From positions 2,914,001 through 2,978,000 of the forward strand of contig QEYB01001046.1 in assembly GCA_017562135.1 (NCBI GenBank): a stretch of DNA of 64,000 bases. Reading direction: 5' to 3'. Under the pieces are notes generated by a model. The model saw only the letters and a list, made by a program, of their open reading frames with translations. It did not search any database and was not told the origin of the DNA. The stretch comes from Dipylidium caninum (lineage: Eukaryota; Platyhelminthes; Cestoda; Cyclophyllidea; Dipylidiidae). A program made the position numbers and the translations under genes. Position 1 is the stretch's first letter; each line of letters opens with the position of its first letter. This document shows positions 25,171 through 38,080 of the stretch, in pieces.

Positions 25171-25602
25171 TCACCTTGCCCTCGCAGGCCTTCCCCTGTT
25201 TACCATAACAGTCCGAGGTGCATGCCTTGAATCTTCGCTTTCAGAAGAAGAGTCGGACTCACTGGAGCTGGACGAATCCTCCGAACTGGAAGATTCATCC
25301 GAGCTCGAGGACTCCTCCTCGGAATCGGAAGTGGAATACTCAGTCGAAGTAGATGATTCTTCAGAGGAAGCTGATTCGTCAGAGCTGGAAGACTCCGTAT
25401 CTGTTGAGATATCTTTAGAAGTGGAGGAAAGTTCCACCGGATCATCATTTCCCACAGGCCTATATTTTCTGACAGGAGTGACCATCATTGCCGTTGTCTC
25501 TTTTGTTACCGACTTCCTGTTTTTACGTGATTTTTTGAGCGCTTTTTCTACTTTCCTCTTTTGGCGTCTTTGTCTTAGTCGCAGGATCCACTTGGCTGTC
25601 AT
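25171..25602 (-). CDS. Small Lys-rich/Ser-Glu-rich disordered protein
   Basis: 143 residues from the ATG of M-T-A-K-W-I-L-R-L; family not recognised. Residues 1-35 are very basic (RQRRQKRKVEKALKKSRK), followed by a short linker and then a long Ser/Glu/Asp tract (about 60-125: SSSSDESASSEESS and similar, rich in casein-kinase-2-type S-x-x-E sites), ending in an Arg-rich tail RGRPARAR. The pattern suggests a nuclear, heavily phosphorylated protein. I chose this ATG because a good acceptor, TTGTTCTACAG, lies nine bases before it. A frame upstream adds only eight residues and includes that acceptor. It has the same layout as the 624-residue gene at 17929, in opposite orientation. The opposite strand also stays open (Glu/Ser-rich) but lacks gene signals. 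Confidence 0.7.
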   Translation of the reverse strand: MTAKWILRLRQRRQKRKVEKALKKSRKNRKSVTKETTAMMVTPVRKYRPVGNDDPVELSSTSKDISTDTESSSSDESASSEESSTSTEYSTSDSEEESSSSDESSSSEDSSSSSESDSSSESEDSRHAPRTVMVNRGRPARAR

Positions 25603-27334
25603 TGTGCTTGTCTGTAGAACAAACATTAAACGTACATTTCTCTAAAAATCGGCATAATAACTAAATATCTTTCCGCTATCGTGACTAACTAAGCAAAACA
25701 CAATACAGAAATATTGCACAAATAGTTTAGGAATGTTCATTCACCTGCCAGATAACAGACAATAGGGAATAACGCGAACTTTATATAGAGCAATCGGTCT
25801 CAGGCGATGAATGTTAGCCAATATAAACAAATGTAAGGACGACAGAACAACACCAATTTACGCATTGCACAGACAAACCACACGGCTCTTTTTTAATTTT
25901 TTAAAAGTCAAATTTTTTTTACTAAAAGGGCGGTTTTGTTTGGAATAAAAGTTTTGAGACTAAACGTTAAGGAGACTTTAAAATTGACAGTATCGTGCGA
26001 AGTGAGAGCGGTATAGCAAGAAGAAAATTGAAAGGTCGGTTAGGAAGATCGCCACTTCATCACGTTGACGGGTTGACTTCTGGCAGGTTTTGCTTCCATG
26101 AGCGTCTACGTTTCGCGCACTTATCATTAACTCGTAACCTGCACCAAACCAAATAAGCATGATCTACTGCCACAGAAACAGTTAGGAGAACAGAGCCACA
26201 AGCTCTTATTTTTTTGGGAGCTTTAGCCTAGGTCGCGCTTCCTAGTACCTCAAGTGGACTTCGTTAGAGAAATCTTAACCCTCTCCTGTTAGCCAATTGC
26301 TTTACCTCAGCCTATTGTATTGCGATGAGCTAGTCCTTCGTGTGTGCCTCTGTCCCATGAATATTTCCCAAGCCTAACCCTCTTTTAGTCTCGACACCTA
26401 TTTAACAGAATCTCAAATTATCCTTATCGCACTAAATAGGCGTGTCTTTGGAAACATTTCTAATGCGCATCCTCTGCTTGGAGAGGAGAAATTGATCTAT
26501 AAATAAATTCCAATTTTGAATCTATGGATCCTTCTTTTGAACATTAAGCCGATATATCAATGCTCTGTACACTTTTCGACACCACCACCATATGAGAGAC
26601 GGTTCAGCTCGCGATTCAACACTAAAATTACATATAAATTCGGCCTTTCAATCAAGAGGCGTCCCTTCCCGCCTGTCCTCTCTCTGCCTTCCTCAAGTGG
26701 TCCGACATCTTTCTGTTTATAACTGGCAAATGTTTCATAATATATGCCCCTACTCTCGCCTATACGAGTGTTCAGAAATTTGGGTGGTTTAGGTGAAAAC
26801 TCTCACCAGCATTTTCTATATATTACTACCATTATCTTTTGTGTGGAATTCATTTGACCACGCAACTGAGCGCCATGTATCGTATTTGGACCCATCTTAA
26901 AAATATTTCAGAAGGACCTTTTTCTCACCCATGTGTATACTTCAATCTCTTGTCCTCAACTTCTTTGTGAAATGCACCTTCACGGTGGCCCTCTGCCTGA
27001 AGAGGTAGTCAAGGAAGCCTTTTACATCAGTCAGTTCATCTAGAAATATAGTGGTCACTAGAGTTTTATCAGTCCTAACGAAGCGAGTCTTGGTTGAAAA
27101 GGTTGGTGCTTTGTTGTCAACGGGTGACGGAATTGCATTGTCGACATTTGTGTAGACAGACCACGAAGCAGTCTGTCTCGATCAGCTGTTTTTACTATAA
27201 ATTCGTAGGCAACACTGTGACAGGGTCGGCGTTGAGTGATGCTCTCTTGCCCCATTTGTCTACCCAATTTCATGCTCACGCATGCGACATTATGTTCGAG
27301 AATATGTTCACCTTTCTATGACAACCAAAGGCGG

Positions 27335-27361
27335 GGTCGAACCCTTTATAACCACTCAGTC
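27335..27361 (-). repeat. Truncated tRNA-like remnant
   Basis: On the minus strand GACTGAGTGGTTATAAAG runs directly into GGGTTCGACCCCGCC. The first is close to the D-arm of Leu/Ser-type tRNAs and the second is a perfect B box with T-stem. The anticodon region is missing, so this is a deleted tRNA or SINE piece. Confidence 0.4.
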
Positions 27362-27807
27362 GGTTGCGGACGTCGTGACGGCTTTGGAGGATTCGTTGCC
27401 AAGGTGGAACATACTTCTCCTCCAACACAGATTTCTCGCGTAGGTCAGACACCTTGAGGAGCCCTCATTCATGCTCCTTCCTCCCCAAATGTCAACTCAA
27501 ATTACACCTAACTGCCATGTAGCACGCAATAAACAATGGCTAGACTCACATTACGTCCAGTCTTATTAAAGCAGATCAGTTCACAAGAGGAATGCACATG
27601 ATTGACTTGAAAGCTTTTCCAACAGGTCAAAAACGACCCACAAATTCAACAACTTTAATAGCGCCGCCGCCTCAAGCCCCATCATCCCATGCTTGTGTCA
27701 AGTCGATGGTCTGAAAGGCATTCATGTCCACCACACCAAACTGCCAGCCATAATAGAGCACAGATACCAGAAAGGGTCATCAATCAACGCTGTCTATTGC
27801 ATATTTC

Positions 27808-27813
27808 TTTATT
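27808..27813 (-). terminator. Poly(A) signal AATAAA of WDR75
   Basis: A canonical AATAAA on the minus strand (context CTAATAAAGAA), about 50 bases after the WDR75 stop codon. Confidence 0.65.
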
Positions 27814-27862
27814 AGAAATGTATAGCACTATACAAAACGGTGAGGAAAAATCGGCATCGCCA

Positions 27863-30800
27863 TTAGAGAGTAGGTCTCTTAAAGATTTGAGTCAAAAGCT
27901 GTTCTGGAGTTGGCGCGCCATCCAAGGGATACTGACTGACTTGGCGCAGAGTACGCACAACTTCTGCGTCCGTCGCCAGAAGCCGCTTGCGTCGGTTGGC
28001 AGTCAAGAATGGCGCAATCGCTTTCGCCCCTCCTTCCTCCACCTCGTCGTCGTGGATGCGTTCAGCCCTCGATAGCAAACCAGTCGGCTCGGGCTCAGGC
28101 TCGACCCGCAGACTCACATTCTGAGTAGGTGGCTAGAGAATACAAATGGCTTCAAATTCTCGCGCGAGGCAACGACCAACAATATCGAGCCCACACAGTA
28201 CTCAGACGAACTCATGGGGGATTTGTGCAGTAATCCTCACAGGACTGATGGTACTGGCAATATAAAGGCTGGGAAGTACGAGAAAAGACCGACAGAAATT
28301 CGCGAAGACCTTAAGCGTGCTGGCACAGTGTATGTGAAGTGGCATTGCGATCACCATGATTCAAACTCATATCCTAATTAACAAACGTCAAGAATGTGGA
28401 GCTACAGGCAATGTCCCCCGTTTTAACGACAGAAGTCGGGTTCTCTGATGTAACAGCAACCCGCACGCATTCGCATGCTAAAAGGAGTGGTGAGCCTTGA
28501 CAACTGAAACAGTTTTCACGAATGTCTCACAGGAGTGGGTATAACAAGAATCAGAAATAATAGGAAGCAAGTGTGTAATTACGTTAGGCGACTGCACATC
28601 GTATACCCCCAGGTCTCTGCGTCCAGCGCTCCGTCCATGTCGCGATGACACGAGGACAGCCAGAGGTGGGAAGGGCTTCAATGATGCAGACGACAGAAAA
28701 GCCAGTGCCTCGGGCTGCGTGAAAACGCAACTTTTTCGCTTTCTCTTCCTCTTTTCAACAGTTCTATCGCAGAAGGGTAATAATGGCAACTGGGCCGATG
28801 TCGCCACCACCTGCAGTTCGGAATTGTACAAAACACCTACATGACAAAAGGATATACTTAACCACACTGACAACACCACAGCTGCCTTATGGTAATTCTT
28901 GACATTACTCTTCAGGGCTAAATTAAACTTTTGACTAAAAGAAAAAAAGGTCTCTTAGAAAATCACACATCCATCTGAACTTGGGCAGTGGTAAAACTAC
29001 ATAATGAGCTGCATTTAACCAAAATTCCTCAACTTGACTGAAGTCCCAATCTTGGGCATGCCTGTGCAGAGGGACTTTATTTCCCACTTAGGGGAACAAA
29101 AAGAAAAGCGCGATTAGGATGTTTCTATTAATAAAATACCAGCTCTCTCATCAAGAAAACCTAAAAACGCTTGAGAAAGGAATACAACCGATATACCAGG
29201 GTCTTCGAATGCATATGGAATCCCAATATGACGCCTAAAACACCACATCACATGGGTGACAAGCGAAAAAAGATAACCCAACTAAAATCGAGGAATTAGC
29301 CTGTCACACAGTCAATTTCACGTCAGAACAAAGAATTTGCACTTTTCACAACAACTGATGAGAAAGCAGTCCGAACGTCGAAAGACTATTTGCTGAAAGC
29401 GAAAATTTCAATCCGATTACGATGATTACCCGCTGTACACATGCTTGGAGCAATTCCGCCTGGTTCTAAACCCTGTCTGGTATAAAAACCTACAATGTTT
29501 AGAGTGCCATTCGTCAACAAATAGGTATTATGGGTGGAGAGCAACAAAAATCACAAAACAAGACCCGCTACGTTATTTAACTGAGCATTCACAAGTGTTT
29601 CCACAAAGTGACATTGATCTAACAGTCTCGAGCTGTGAGCCCCAACCCGACAAAAAAACCTTTCAAGCGTGAGCTCAGACACCTTTAACGACCCCTATTT
29701 CTCAAGAGATGCAATCAGCAAACTTCGCACCTACAAAATAGGCGACACAGGCATCACACATACCTCTGACGATAGACAGATTCTGTATTTATGACGTTAG
29801 ACAAGTCCTCGTACTAAAAGAGCATGGTGTAACTGCATATTGTAAATAAACATTTTAACGTTTTTTATTATGGATAATAGGGACGAAGAAAGAGGGAGCT
29901 AAATGGCGATTAGAAGCAAACAACTCAACAGATTTAAGGAGAAACCAAAGCCTCTTCCGACTCAGGCTTTATTCGGTGAAGCGGCCAAATAGACACACTC
30001 GGGATTTAAGTGGTCCTAGTTATAGGGAAAAAAAATGCGCAAAGAAGAATAAGATCAAACTAAAATATGAATGTTGTCCCCAATTAAAAAGTCTCCTTTT
30101 ATCCCATTTCGAAAATCATTGAAATGCCAACCAACCGGCGTGCACTAGGAGAGTTAAAGGGAAAAACGGCAACAAAATAAAGGGAAAGAAGGAGGTTCTG
30201 ACGTACAGCTGCCATTTATTAGCCCCACAGCCACGAGACCGGAGGCCTGGTGGACGGCGAAGGCTCCGGTGGGTGCAATGTCAAAGACTCCAACACAGGG
30301 AAGTAAGGAGCCATGAGGATCAACACGGAAAAGACAAAGAGCGCCCTTCGAACCGTACTGTCGGGAGGTTGAGGAGAGGGAACGATAGAGAGCGACGCAC
30401 AGACGCTCGGCAGGGTCGAGGATCGACAGCTGGCAAATCTCCACTTCCTCGGTTGCCACACTGCTGCACGTCCACTCGGACCAGGTAGACAGTTGGAAAG
30501 TACTCAGTGGCACCATATCTTCCACTATGGACGAACCTATAAAAGGAAATTATGTCAAGTCTTATTTCCCCTGTATATACCAATACGGATGTCGAAAAAG
30601 GACAAATTTAGAATATTCGTCTCTGATTTTCAAGATCAAAACCGGTAATTTTTGTTAAGTGTTGTCTCGGTATACGCGGGACAAATGCAACATTCATAAC
30701 CCACAGCTACTTCACCAATTATTCATAACTCAATCTCTTTAACTATTAAACACTGGATTATTACATAAAGTAATTTCTATATGCGATCCGTAAATATGGA

Positions 30801-33800
30801 TGGTTTTATAACCAGTTAATTCATCTACCGAAAAGCCCAACAGATTTTGGCCGAATTGTTAATTGGCGTAGCTTCCCTGGCTCTGACTCTGGCGAGCATT
30901 TAAAAACACCTAAGAACACTAGCTGTATAAAACTTCCAAGGTATAATTAACCTAAGACGATAGCGGGTGCATCAGAACTTGATCCTGTGCATTTATCTGC
31001 TATTTATCCAAATGGAAAGAACGCATTATAAACTGTTCCTGTAATTTAGCAACGTAGCCTTCGGAAAGAAGACAGTGTTAGTCGGGCGTGTAAGCAATAA
31101 ATTCATACTCATTAAGGTTCAGTAAGTGGCGTTTCAACTTTTACCAACCTGACTGCCAGCGAATCCACATGAACGACGTGAAAGAAGTATCGGAGGCACA
31201 AATGACAACACTTCGAGGCCGTTCCTTCGAGGCTCCAAGTGCCTCCTCCCTGCTACTCACCAACCTGTCCTTGGACTCTTCTTCATCACTCAAAATGACG
31301 ACTTTACAAAAGGCCGGCTGAGTAATTTCCCTTTCCAGACAGAGTAAACTAGGGTTCAGGGCAATGCACGACGTTAGTTTCCAAGGTCTGCGCGATGTTA
31401 ACAGGTCTATATAAAGACAGCAGTTGAGTGACAAGCGTGCCAAAGCTAAGAAACTTATAGCCCTCTCAGGTTACCCGACGCGGGATTGTGTTGCCAGACA
31501 AGAAGGCGTTGATCACGTGTAATGAGCAAAGCCTGGAAACCCTGCGAACCATCTGGATACCTGACAAATTTCAAGTCGGTTGCTTGGCTATTCAGAAAAG
31601 CCAATGATTCACCGAATACAGCTTGATATGCGAACCTGAAATGACACAGAGACCAAGTTATATGAATTGGGAGCGTGGAAAAACCACAATATCCACATAA
31701 ATTTTTGTCGACATTCACCGTCTCCTCAAATCCCCGCCTGGAATTACTAAATTAAAGTGGTACACAGATATCCACTCACCTTATAACCACCTGTATTTGA
31801 AATAATTGGGGCTACGCGGAAACTCCAACAAGTCCTATACTTACCACACATTACTACAACATTCTTCGCCCTCAAAAATTCCTTACAAAAGATGTGGCTA
31901 TTAGGGCATTTTAACTCTAGAAAGCGCATTACCTTACTTTCAAAAAGATCGGGTGAATAACTCAAAGTTTTCGGCTCTAAGAACATGAAGCACAAAAATT
32001 CACGAAAAATCAAAACTGTCATAAGTGGTGCACTTAATGTTAATTCGAAAACAAGAGGTCTGACCTTCAGAATAGTGTTACACACGAGGCATTGATGCGA
32101 GAACTTAATCATCCTTACTTGGAAGCAGGAACAAAGGTCTTCGTGGTGGGGAATGCGCCGCCACCATACCACTTGAGCTTGATTGTCTACGATTTTGTCA
32201 ACGCAGTGAGAACCTGATTCGAGACATCGGGGAAGCTGCAACTCAGAATATGTGACCAACCACTCTCCGCCGCGCCATGCGTCTGCCAGAAGCGCTTCAG
32301 AAACCAGTGGCGACGGAGCTCTGTCCGACATCACATAATGCTGTTGGTTAACGTTAAGCTAAACATCGGAAAAAGGACGTAATACCGAAATAACAATGAG
32401 TCTTTCGAAATTAGAACTAAATTACTCCCCTTACCCCCAAAGTTTAAACTAAGCCAAAGTACGACAAGAATTTGATTAGACGACTTCTTTAGAAGTTCAG
32501 GTCAGTTCGAGGAAAAGGGTCGCACTTTTGCCCTGTCGAAAGTTTTCGAATATAACATTCTCGAGAATAAAAAATAATCAAAACACGAAACTCCTTCGAT
32601 ATCATTTCACTGTAATTGGAAAATATAAAATTTGTTGGTCCTATGTTAGATAACTATTCATTTTGGAACAATCATATCAATTTCCGTGGAGTGCAAAGTT
32701 AAAAAAAATATCTCTCTACCAATTTTCAAGGGGATAGCTGGATATTGTTCGTAAAATAACGCGGAGTAACAGAGGGGGTGAAAAATTAGTAAAGCTCAGC
32801 CATGGACGCCGCAGCATAAGGTTTCTGAGGAAAAATATATATCGCGGTGATCCCTGAGAAAAATTCAAGCAGAATATTTCGTTGGTTGCGATGATAGAGT
32901 ATATACAATTTAGCAGGGATGCGAACACAAAAAGGGCTTCAAAGGAGAAAGTTTAAAGGAATATCAAAGTAATCGGTAACAAATATATCGATATTTGCTA
33001 ATGAGTTAGTTGAGATTGATTCCATGAAGACGGACCTCAGTTTTCAACATTTACCGAGCGTTAGATTAAAAACGTAAACGCTACCAGTTCCCTGAAAGGT
33101 GCAAGTAGTTAAAATTGATGCATTTGGCTAAACGTAAGGAAATTGGCATATGTAAAATAACAGTTTGACGAATAATTATCCCTTAGTATTTTCAATTATA
33201 CGCTGAGTCTCCAAGGTGTCCTACATTACATAAGACTTGTACCAAACTGATAGAAAATTAGTCTCATAAAACACAATCTGACCCACAACATCCTAATAAG
33301 TGAGTTCTCTATATTAAAATAGTTAAGAATAACAATGACCTACCGAACTGAAGACTTGGGCAGAAGAGGCATCGATCACCTGCAGACTACCTAGCGCGCC
33401 AGATAAAAGGATGAGAGAGGTCGATGTACCATCATCATTGTTAGTGCTTCGATTACTGTGAGCATCAGGTTCCACGTCCTCCGAAAGAGCAAGCGCTATG
33501 GGTGTAACTGATCGCGGAGCTACGGAAGTCCGCCAACGCCATGGTGTCTGGTCGAGACCAATGCGTTTATAAATAATCTGCATTGCTCCATTGACTACGA
33601 AGAAGCCTGACTCAAAAAAAGGACAAACTTAAGTCAAGAGAATGTTAGATATTCGGAAACACAAATAACTTCGGTTACAAGTGAATCCTCGACCTATCAT
33701 ACCTCGCTCAAACATCAAATAATGCCCACAGTGGTAAGAGCCTAAAAAACTATCGCAAGCATTTGAAGCCAACCAAACGTCAGGTAGTCTGCTGCATGGC

Positions 33801-35358
33801 AATCCGCTTAAGCAAGCCATTAGAAAACTATTTTGCAGAATATCTCATATGGTTTTATATCGAGTCAACACGAAATTGTATGAAAATTACGTTTTAAATT
33901 GAAAGAATGGACGCGACTTAAAAAGCGTTATAACCCTGAGTTGATCTCAGTCTCAATCATTAAAATAAATTTGCACTAGAAATGCCGATTCGAGTAGATT
34001 ATAAAAGTATAAAAATCCCAACGTAATTTAGGTGTAAAATAATTTGTAAGGCAAAAAGACTAACTCACTATTTTTCTCCAGCAACACCACCACACAGTCA
34101 CCAGAAAGACCACCAGGCGAACTAATTTCCTGAATCGGCGAGTTCAACATAGAGATAAACCGACGATTCTTCACTCCACCAAAACATTCCGTTAAATCCC
34201 ACTTAACCAATACGCCTTCAATACCTCCGCTGTAAAGGTGTTTTCCTGAGTAGAGAAAGCAGGTTTCAATTCATCAAAATCAGGTGAAGTATGCCTTTTC
34301 AAAAAACGTGCACACCTTCGCCAGTAAAAGCAAGCGCGGTCACAGTAGAGATGTGCCAGTGCATGCCTGAACGTTTAACGTGCTTGGGATGTAATGGGCG
34401 CCAATTTGATTTGGCCTTCTTTTTAATGGCGTGGAAATGGCCACAATTAATGTCATCTTCATCAGTACTGCCATTATCATAATATTCTTCACTAATTTCG
34501 GAGAATGGATTGGACGAAGTGGATGTTAAATTCCACCAAACCATAATTTCGCCCATCGTATTACCAGTGGCTACAATAGCTTCCGTGGGATGACAGGCCA
34601 CACAAGTCATATTTTTGAAAGTCTTTAGGGTAGATTTCTCATCAACTGGAAAATTATAACTAGGAAATGGAGAGAATCGTGTTATACTTTTACCACGTAT
34701 AGTCACCGAATTCGAACCAATGTAAGAATAATTGGGTGCCTGAGATAGCAGCCACAAAGTGCCCCTAAAAACTAGGAAAGAGACCGGGAGAACTTACATT
34801 TATGTCAAATAAAAGGTCTAAGTCAACTTCGGGAAAAATCCGAGTGCCAGATTTAAAAGAAGCATCAAAAATACATATGGAATCTAAAAAAATCAACCCA
34901 TAAAAAATGTTACTGCAGTTTTTGCGCTCTAACAAGAGGGCATATGTGTCCTGTTTGTGGACAAGACGAGAAACCGGTTTATGTACAGAGATTTTCTAAA
35001 AATATATTCCTCAATTCACATTAGCTCACAGATAAAACACGACCAGTTTCAATGTCGGATATCACAATTTGTCCGTCTAATCCGCAAGAAAACAGCTAAA
35101 ATGAACCATGTAGGAGAAAAACCCAGTCCTACCTTGCCCGAATCGGTCCAAAGTTTAGTAATAATATCGCCATGAACAGAGATCCGATATAATTGTTCAC
35201 CTGACTCACAATTGCATGCATAAATGACCTTGTCAGCAACGTAGATTACGGTTCTAAGACAGATGTCTACCTAAAACTACCTACCCGTTGTGTTTTATAT
35301 ACACAGGAGGAGCACCTGTGAAAAGCCCCAACGCCCGCACAAACCTAATCTCCGCCAT
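27863..35358 (-). CDS. WDR75: WDR75 / UTP17, t-UTP subcomplex beta-propeller protein
   Basis: WDR75 (yeast Utp17) is a nucleolar double-WD40 protein of the t-UTP subcomplex, linking pre-rRNA transcription to early 18S processing. Exons: 35285-35358, 35133-35253, 35030-35095, 34798-34995, 34316-34739, 34069-34245, 33344-33606, 32119-32340, 31475-31635, 31149-31445, 30207-30536, 28583-28836 and 27863-28120, roughly 940 residues (human 830). Diagnostic pieces are LFSCGLDGQIVISD, MTCVACHPTEAIVATG, MHWHISTVTALAFTGEG, LYSGGIEGVLVKWDLTE and, near the C-terminus, YPLDGAPTPEQLLTQIF, which matches the family's terminal motif. Phases agree at every junction except exon 8 to 9 (32119/31635), which needs a weak GTTCTC donor or a missed mini-exon. 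Exon 4 may contain a 30-nt intron (34884-34913); kept or removed, the frame stays open. The final acceptor may be four codons earlier. Exon 11 ends and exon 12 begins inside one Cys codon. Confidence 0.92.
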
Positions 35359-38080
35359 GCCGACCGAGCACCCTCTTCGACGACCCGCCCTAAAAATAAG
35401 GTCAACGTAACACATTCAAATTTCCATGACAATAAGAAAAATGAAACTCCATAATGCCATTGAAGTATAGCTTCGTTACGCATAATCCTGTTTTTAAAAT
35501 TTGATTTTAACAGACATTTTATTGCGGATAAGTTCTAATGCCACACAAGCCGCACTAGTTGGACAGGCTCACATAATAAGTTGGCCTTAAATCACATAAC
35601 CTTAAAATCTCCAAATACGTTTATCATAACCTTAGCACTATTCTACATGAGTATAACAATCTTTCGTCATTCCTTGGCTTGATGAAAATCGCCAATCCAG
35701 CAACCAAATTGTTGAAATATTAAAAACCAAAACTGAGCAACTAGAAGTCGAAGACGAAGTTTTACCTGCCCTACGGAATCAGTTTTAAGGTCAACTCAAC
35801 TTCCAATACTTGGCTGCGCACGGTATATATGCTGCTCCAAACCTAACCCTCGTGGTAATGTTACTTGTAGAGCTTACCAATATCTATAGATAAAACCTAT
35901 CTCCGCCAGTATGTTGTCCATGTGAGAATCCGAGTGCGCAGGTCAACTACTTCAAATACAATTGTGCTTCATGTTTCTTTGGCCCAAGTTTTTCAAGAAA
36001 CGTAAAGCTATCACCTTTTCTGCTGATCGATCCATATTTTTCCGCCTTTTCCATTTAAGCGCTTGTCGCTTTCGTTTAAAATGTATAAAGTATAAAACGT
36101 AGAATACTCCCTCTCCTTCTAAGTCGTCCGTTCAACGAAAACATATTTGTTGCTCCCATTGTGGAAGGATTTGCACGTAGATCAAGGCCTTTAGGGAAGG
36201 CGGCGGCCTGCTAACACACTGCCAAGATGTGCCCCTCTAACCAAATGGAATGGTGTAGGGATACTGCTCACTTTTACATGATCGGATACTTGGTTTCCTC
36301 TGTTGATTTTTAATCAAAAAAAAGATTTCTCCTCGTATAAGCAGACTCCACCGGAAGAAGCTTCTGCCATATATTTTGTCACAAAAAAACAATTAAATAT
36401 CGACGAGGAACGCTAAAGAGCGTACCATTCGCACCCATAAATGCCTGATTAACCTAAACTGGCAGGCGTCCGATGAGCATTACATAGTGGTCATGAACGT
36501 GACATGCAATTACTAGATCAAGCGGCAGGTATTTCATTTTATATTGCAAGAGGAAGTGTGTAATTTAAGACGCAGAATCAGAAGATCAAATTAAAGACGC
36601 ACCATAACTGTATGTGCCGTTACAAATGAGCATAGTTGGTTCATAAACGAGTGAGTGGGGAATTTACATAAAACGTAACTTCTTTCGATCGGGAACTCTC
36701 CGTTTTTATCAATGACCTTTGGCCATCTTTCACGCAATGACAATTGCACGTGTACGACATTCGTGGTGGTTGTTACCAATAAGACGGAAATATGTGTGAT
36801 TTAAGATCATTTGTAGCATTAAACATTTTGCCAATCCAGAAGTGCCACATGAATGACGAAATAAATGGTAATATAATGATGCAAATTCAGGACCACATGG
36901 CGGATATGTCAGCGTATCCCAACCCAAATGAAACACTTTTAATCCTGTGGCTGAAGATTATTGGGGCTTTGCATTATCACCGCGGAAAACCACGTCCTTA
37001 TGATCTGCTACTTCTGGCCGCCTTGTTCGAATTACATCGCACACCCTGGCAACTTGTTGATTACACACGGTTGAAGTGATCGTTTGGTTGTTTGGCAGAA
37101 GTACAATATGCAGAGAAATATTTTAATCTCACAAGCCTAAAAGCACAATCTTTTTGGCAGAATTTTTAATTTTGGTGTCGTCTGGGATGATTTACTGTAC
37201 ATCTCCCACGATCTCTTCCGATTATTGTTGCTCTAAACTATTCACCTTTCGTCACCAGTGGTTAATTCTTGCGAAAATTGTTCAATTTTTTTGCGCTTTA
37301 AATTTAAGTCGCAAACGCTGATGCATTGCGCTGTTAAATCCCTTTCAATTGATGTGTGCGTTACATTGAAATTTTACAATATCATATGTGCTCTGACGAT
37401 GTGCATATATGCGTTGACATTGAAAGTTCCCGACTTGCACTGCGCTAACCAGACCGTTGGTTTTGCGATGCGCACCAGAAGTAAATCCACCGAACCAGGT
37501 TTTCTAAGGCTTTCATTCTGTCTATGCTACATAACCTCCTGTGTGCTTATAATGTGTTTTCTTTTTTTGAAAATAAAATAAAATACGTCTGAAGTGCTCG
37601 TCTTAATCTTCGAATTAAACCTGAGGTGAAATCAAAGCTGAAAATCCATTCGATGTTTTTTTTCCAATGAAAGGCAAAAGTCCACTCACTATTGAAATAT
37701 GTGTGAAAGGCAATTTGAACGCATTAACGAAACAAATGAAAGTGTAGGATCCATTTGTTGACAAAATCCGCAGAAGCTCATTTGACAACGCAACAACTTG
37801 CTTGAGATCTTCTGATCTCATCATTCTTTATATGGCTAATTAAGTGTTAAAGTGAATACATATAGTGTTGTAGAAAATATTATTTGTTTCTCCCTAACCA
37901 TTAAAATAAGGGTTATTTACGTTTGTCAAAACAACCGAGCTGTCATCGTTTATCCAAATGAATTAACTAGGGCCTTAGGTATGGTAAGGCTGGCCGAAGC
38001 AGTTGCACGAACTATTTTCGCAGTGTACCACTTTTAATTTGTTCTGATTGAGCGGGCGGTTCAGCCATCCATCGATCCAG
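35359..38080. other. Divergent promoter interval between WDR75 and RABGEF1
   Basis: About 2.7 kb between two head-to-head genes, so both promoters should lie here. It is AT-rich with no convincing gene. A 95-codon plus-strand frame at 36792-37079 has no recognisable domain and no clear splice or start context. Confidence 0.5.

Larger units (their letters stand above)
25603..27862. other. Interval between Ser/Glu-rich gene and WDR75 3' end
   Basis: Mostly AT-rich with no convincing coding frame. It holds a truncated tRNA-like remnant near 27.34 kb and, at its right end, the WDR75 poly(A) signal. The promoter of the small Ser/Glu-rich gene should lie in its left part. Confidence 0.5.

Noticed and set aside
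25331..25645. 104-codon plus-strand frame rich in Glu/Ser
   Set aside because: Antisense shadow of the Ser/Glu-rich minus gene, which has the acceptor, the ATG and an AATAAA.
31747..32334. 195-codon minus frame taken as one protein
   Set aside because: Only the first part is WDR75 exon 8; the rest is intron that happens to stay open.
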